In this document: positions 6,557-9,132 of the stretch, one piece after another
Position numbering within the stretch: position 1 is the stretch's first letter
Layout of the letters: every line of letters begins with the position of its first letter
Assembly: GCA_020056155.1 (NCBI GenBank)
Contig: JAGVII010000763.1
Location: forward strand, 1-9,132
From: Afipia sp.
GTDB taxonomy: Bacteria > Pseudomonadota > Alphaproteobacteria > Rhizobiales > Xanthobacteraceae
Direction: 5' to 3'
Length of the DNA stretch: 9,132 nucleotides
Position numbers and translations under genes: made by a program
Notes under the pieces: model-generated
The model's database searches: none
What the model was told of the DNA's origin: nothing
Seen by the model: only the letters and a program-made list of their open reading frames with translations

Positions 6557-7195
6557 ATGGATACCAACGATCTCATCCGCACACTCGCCGCCGACAATGG
6601 CACGCATGAGCGCTCTGTCGGAAACCTTTTGCTGGCTGCGCTGGTTCTCGCATTGCCGGTCTCGACCATGCTGTTCCTGACCGGGTTTGGTGTGCGGTCT
6701 GACGTTATGACCGCCATGCGCAACCCGTTCTTCGACCTGAAGTTCGTGATCACCATAGCGCTGGCCGCGGCCGCCATCGTCATCAGTCTGCATTTGTCGC
6801 GGCCGGAAGCCTCGCTTGGCCGCTGGGCCTGGCTGCTGGCCATTCCGGTTGGATTGCTTGGCATCGGCATGATGAGCGAGATGATGATGCCGAATCGCGC
6901 GCCGATGGCGACGCGGATGATTGGCTCCAATTCGAGGGTCTGCCTCGTAGCCATTCCGCTGCTGTCGTTGCCGTTACTGGTGGCCGCGTTATTCGCCTTG
7001 CGTCGCGGCGCGCCATCGCGACCGGCCGTCGCCGGCGCATTCGCCGGGCTGCTGTCGGCGGGACTGGCTGCGACGCTATACGCCGCGCATTGCACCGACG
7101 ATTCGCCGTTGTTCGTGGCGACCTGGTACACGATTGCCATTGGGTTCGTCGCGGCGATTGGCGCGCTCGCAGGTTCGCGTGTCTTGAGGTTCTAG
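6557..7195 (+). CDS. osrA: NrsF/OsrA-family (DUF1109) integral-membrane anti-sigma factor
   Basis: It holds the upstream sigma factor inactive at the inner membrane until a signal releases it. The 212 residues show a short cytoplasmic N-terminus (about 1-22), which presumably binds the sigma factor, and six hydrophobic segments at about 23-45, 62-80, 88-106, 128-147, 157-177 and 187-205, the usual DUF1109 layout. The only two cysteines are Cys129 (SRVCLVAIP) and Cys179 (AAHCTDDSP). As I recall, exactly these positions were shown to be the functional pair in Bradyrhizobium OsrA, with 131/181 in Caulobacter NrsF, so redox or metal sensing is likely. I chose the ATG at 6557, with GGAAAG eight bases upstream. 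A GTG at 6551 overlapping the sigma stop (gTGA) would add two residues, and either choice implies translational coupling. Confidence 0.92.
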   Translation: MDTNDLIRTLAADNGTHERSVGNLLLAALVLALPVSTMLFLTGFGVRSDVMTAMRNPFFDLKFVITIALAAAAIVISLHLSRPEASLGRWAWLLAIPVGLLGIGMMSEMMMPNRAPMATRMIGSNSRVCLVAIPLLSLPLLVAALFALRRGAPSRPAVAGAFAGLLSAGLAATLYAAHCTDDSPLFVATWYTIAIGFVAAIGALAGSRVLRF

Positions 7196-7218
7196 ATCCG
7201 CGGGGCAGCCAGCCGGTC

Positions 7219-8322
7219 TCAGGCCGGCTCCGTCTGCGCGGTGTCCTGCCGCATACGGTAAAAACGCAGCACCTGCTGTGCAGTGGATGGACGCAACATG
7301 TCGTAGCTCGATTTGTGGTCGTCGATGTTCTCGGCTGCGGCTTCCGATGTGTTGCCACCCATTTCAAGAACGAGTTTGAGAGACATCCAGGACAGCCCGG
7401 CGACCTTGGCAAGGACCATCAATCCTTCGGATCGCGACTCGATCATCATACTCTCGACCGTCGCGACCGGAACGTTCGCACATACCGCGAGCGCGACGCT
7501 GGTCTCCTCGAAGCGTCCGGCGGCGGCGAATTCGGCAATCTGCCGTTCGTCCAGGCGCCCGTCGTCAAAGAGCGACTTCACGAGCCGCTGGGCATTGGTC
7601 GTTTTCTCGCCGCCTGCTCCGTGACCGGCATTGAAAGCTGCTTGTTTTACCGCTGCCGAGATATCATCCGTCGCGCGGGGGTTCGCGGCCTGGAGGCGGG
7701 CCCGTACGGAGTCCGACGCTCTTGCAATCAATTTGAGATAATGTGGTCTCGGAATGCTGCGCCGTGTTCCGAGGCATGTCGCAAGTTCATCATTACCCTC
7801 TGCGCGGGAAACGAGTTCCGTGAATCCCTTGTCGGAGAATTCCGCGCCGGGGTTATTGACGGCGCTTTCGACGACTTCGTCGTTACCGCGTTCGACCAGC
7901 ACGTCGGTCACCGCGTTGCTCAGAATTTTTCGTTTTGAGATCGCAAGCAGGTGGCCTTGGCTTTTGCTCCGCGCGTTTGCGATCAGCATGTCGTCATTCA
8001 GTCTTTCCGAGTGTGACAGCACCGGCGCGGCAACTTCGATCTCGTCATCGAACGCCAGGGTATGGATCAGGCGTGGCGGAGCTTTGGGCACGGGCGCGAG
8101 GCGGTTCGCGAGCAATGACTTGGCGGACGTCTCGATTTCCTCGATAAGGCAATGAAAGACGTCATCGAAAACGTCGATCTGCTCGTCTGAATAATCCGCC
8201 GCGCCATACAGAAAGAGATCGGTCACCCGGCGCAGTGTTTCCACGCGGCGCGCCACGGTGCCGTGCGCGAGAGCGTTTTGCAGTTCATGGAGAAGATTTG
8301 CCGGCCGCGCTGTTGGTCTCAT
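7219..8322 (-). CDS. DUF2336 domain-containing protein, function unknown
   Basis: This 367-residue protein matches the DUF2336 family, common in Alphaproteobacteria and of unknown biochemical role. The first part (about 8-80) is helical with conserved-looking RRVETLRRVTDLFL and VFDDVFHCLIEEIE segments. Residues 83-215 consist of short amphipathic helix pairs (RLIHTLAFDDEIEVAAPVL, DELATCLGTRRSIPRPHYLK) that look like HEAT/ARM-type repeats, so a protein-interaction scaffold is plausible. The C-terminal part (245-355) is again helical. There is no signal peptide or membrane segment, so it is likely cytoplasmic. The start at 8322 (MRPTARPANLLHEL) has AGGA nine bases upstream; the frame opens to 8496, but the extension overlaps the neighbouring cyclase gene and has no family character. 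It lies 67 bases downstream of the diguanylate cyclase on the same strand, which suggests a possible c-di-GMP or signalling link, unproven. Confidence 0.85.
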   Translation of the reverse strand: MRPTARPANLLHELQNALAHGTVARRVETLRRVTDLFLYGAADYSDEQIDVFDDVFHCLIEEIETSAKSLLANRLAPVPKAPPRLIHTLAFDDEIEVAAPVLSHSERLNDDMLIANARSKSQGHLLAISKRKILSNAVTDVLVERGNDEVVESAVNNPGAEFSDKGFTELVSRAEGNDELATCLGTRRSIPRPHYLKLIARASDSVRARLQAANPRATDDISAAVKQAAFNAGHGAGGEKTTNAQRLVKSLFDDGRLDERQIAEFAAAGRFEETSVALAVCANVPVATVESMMIESRSEGLMVLAKVAGLSWMSLKLVLEMGGNTSEAAAENIDDHKSSYDMLRPSTAQQVLRFYRMRQDTAQTEPA

Positions 8323-8352
8323 GACTTTCTGTCCTGAAAATGCCGAAGCAAG

Positions 8353-8376
8353 AAACGCCAGCCAGGTTCTTGGCTG
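8353..8376 (-). terminator. Weak hairpin between the diguanylate cyclase and DUF2336 genes
   Basis: CAGCCA (8359-8364) pairs with TGGCTG (8371-8376) around a 6-base loop. On the - strand the stem is followed by GCGTTTCTTG, an interrupted T-rich tract. It could attenuate transcription after the cyclase gene, but the stem is short, and the two genes may still be partly co-transcribed. Confidence 0.3.
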
Positions 8377-8389
8377 ACAAAATTTTAAA

Positions 8390-9132
8390 CTAGGCCGCGA
8401 CAACTCGATTCCGCCCCATGTCCTTGGCCTGATAGAGAAGCTGGTCGGCACGGGCGAGAATGCTGTCTGCAGTGTCGTCTGGGCGAAGCGTGGCAAGGCC
8501 CGCCGACATCGTGACGCTCATGTCCTGTGAAATCGCGCTCCAGTCGAGTGCGGCCACGATTCCTCGCAGCCGGTCGACGGTGCGCAGCGCGGCGCCATCG
8601 GACGTCTCCGGAAGAATGAGCAGGAATTCCTCACCGCCGTAACGGCCGAACTTGTCAATGCTGCGGATATTGGCGAACACGGTGATCGCAAAAGCACGCA
8701 AGGCTTCGTCGCCGACGGGATGACCGAAACGGTCGTTGATGCGCTTGAACCAGTCAAGATCGATCAGCGCGACAGCACAGGGCACTTTGCTACGCCGGGA
8801 GCGGGCGATCTCCTCGTCGAGCGTCTGCATGATGCAGCGGCGGTTGAGTGATCCGGTGAGTTCGTCGAGTTCGGCGAGTTCTTCGATGCGCTTGTAAGCT
8901 TCCTTCAACTCGATGCCGCGCCGGTAGAGAGATTCGTGCAGCGAACTGCTGAACAATCCGACGATCATGCCGCGCCCAAGCACCAGAATGAAAACCAGCA
9001 TGGTCGCGAAACGCTCCAGCGGAGTGCCGGTTGGCATGCCGATGGGTTTGTCGGTGAGAAGAAACAGAACTGTCAGGCCGACCGCAGCCATCGTCCACCC
9101 GATGATGGTCTGACGGGGGGTGGAGCGCAGTG
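8390..9132 (-). CDS. Membrane-anchored diguanylate cyclase (GGDEF), N-terminus outside window
   Basis: It makes cyclic di-GMP from two GTP. The frame continues through the window edge (LRSTPRQTIIGWT precedes the ATG at 9091), so the 246 visible residues are a C-terminal part. Two hydrophobic segments (about 10-26 and 41-62) end a membrane sensor region. A helical linker (ELKEAYKRIEELAELDELTG) leads into the GGDEF domain, with DELTGSLNRR (89-98), the metal/substrate segment DLDWFKRIND (124-133) and the active-site GGEEF (165-169). RSID (156-159), five residues before GGEEF, is an intact RxxD inhibitory site, so product feedback is expected. The domain ends normally in YQAKDMGRNRVVAA. No EAL domain follows, so it should be a cyclase only. 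The input signal would be read by the missing N-terminal region. The DUF2336 gene follows on the same strand. Confidence 0.93.
   Translation of the reverse strand, partial: LRSTPRQTIIGWTMAAVGLTVLFLLTDKPIGMPTGTPLERFATMLVFILVLGRGMIVGLFSSSLHESLYRRGIELKEAYKRIEELAELDELTGSLNRRCIMQTLDEEIARSRRSKVPCAVALIDLDWFKRINDRFGHPVGDEALRAFAITVFANIRSIDKFGRYGGEEFLLILPETSDGAALRTVDRLRGIVAALDWSAISQDMSVTMSAGLATLRPDDTADSILARADQLLYQAKDMGRNRVVAA

Noticed and set aside
6454..7140. 228-aa open frame on the - strand
   Set aside because: It is antisense to the well-supported sigma/anti-sigma operon.
7211..7229. Hairpin AGCCGG-loop-CCGGCT at the convergent end of the anti-sigma and DUF2336 genes
   Set aside because: The short 6-bp stem overlaps the DUF2336 stop codon and has no T-run on either strand, so I do not call it an intrinsic terminator.
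7090..7938. 282-aa open frame on the + strand
   Set aside because: It starts inside the anti-sigma gene and crosses antisense into the DUF2336 gene; no recognisable domain.
1..9132. Search for CRISPR arrays, insertion sequences, phage genes, toxin-antitoxin pairs and tRNAs
   Set aside because: No regularly spaced direct repeats, transposase or integrase motifs, small toxin/antitoxin ORF pairs or tRNA cloverleaf were seen by eye on either strand.

Overview
The window reads as an ordinary chromosomal segment of an alphaproteobacterium, most likely of the Bradyrhizobium/Rhodopseudomonas/Afipia group (Nitrobacteraceae). The grounds are the moderately high GC content, a DnaE2-type polymerase, an EcfF/OsrA-like sigma/anti-sigma pair, a DUF2336 protein, and a long palindromic repeat of the kind scattered through those genomes. 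No mobile element, tRNA, rRNA or CRISPR array is visible. The taxonomic call rests on recognised protein families, not on a database search.

Left part (1-4115). The window opens inside dnaE2, the error-prone SOS polymerase; its C-terminal 599 codons are present. A stretch of about 350-390 bases with no convincing gene follows. Then comes a long (about 616 aa) acetyl-CoA hydrolase/transferase-family protein on the + strand. It ends in a 61-base palindromic repeat that separates it from a convergent gene.

Middle (4116-6008). On the - strand lies a catalytically intact enoyl-CoA hydratase. Upstream of it is a clear rho-independent terminator belonging to the next - strand gene, which encodes a small exported, Lys/Ala-rich protein with a C-terminal hydrophobic anchor. 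That gene diverges from the sigma-factor operon across a 221-base region. This region carries a good candidate ECF promoter (GTAAC, 16 bases, CGAA).

Right part (6009-9132). A two-gene operon encodes an ECF sigma factor and a six-helix NrsF/DUF1109-family anti-sigma factor with cysteines at exactly 129 and 179. This matches the redox/metal-responsive EcfF-OsrA (SigF-NrsF) modules. Convergent to it, on the - strand, are a DUF2336 protein and upstream of that a membrane-anchored diguanylate cyclase, cut by the window edge, with intact GGEEF and inhibitory RxxD sites.

How they fit together: the two CoA enzymes suggest acyl-CoA or short-chain acid metabolism, but they are convergent and separately transcribed. 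The ECF pair is the one clear regulatory unit, and the divergent exported protein is a neighbour of unknown job. I did not find a convincing undescribed multi-gene system. The best leads are the sigma/anti-sigma unit with its promoter and divergent exported protein, and the DUF2336/diguanylate-cyclase pair.
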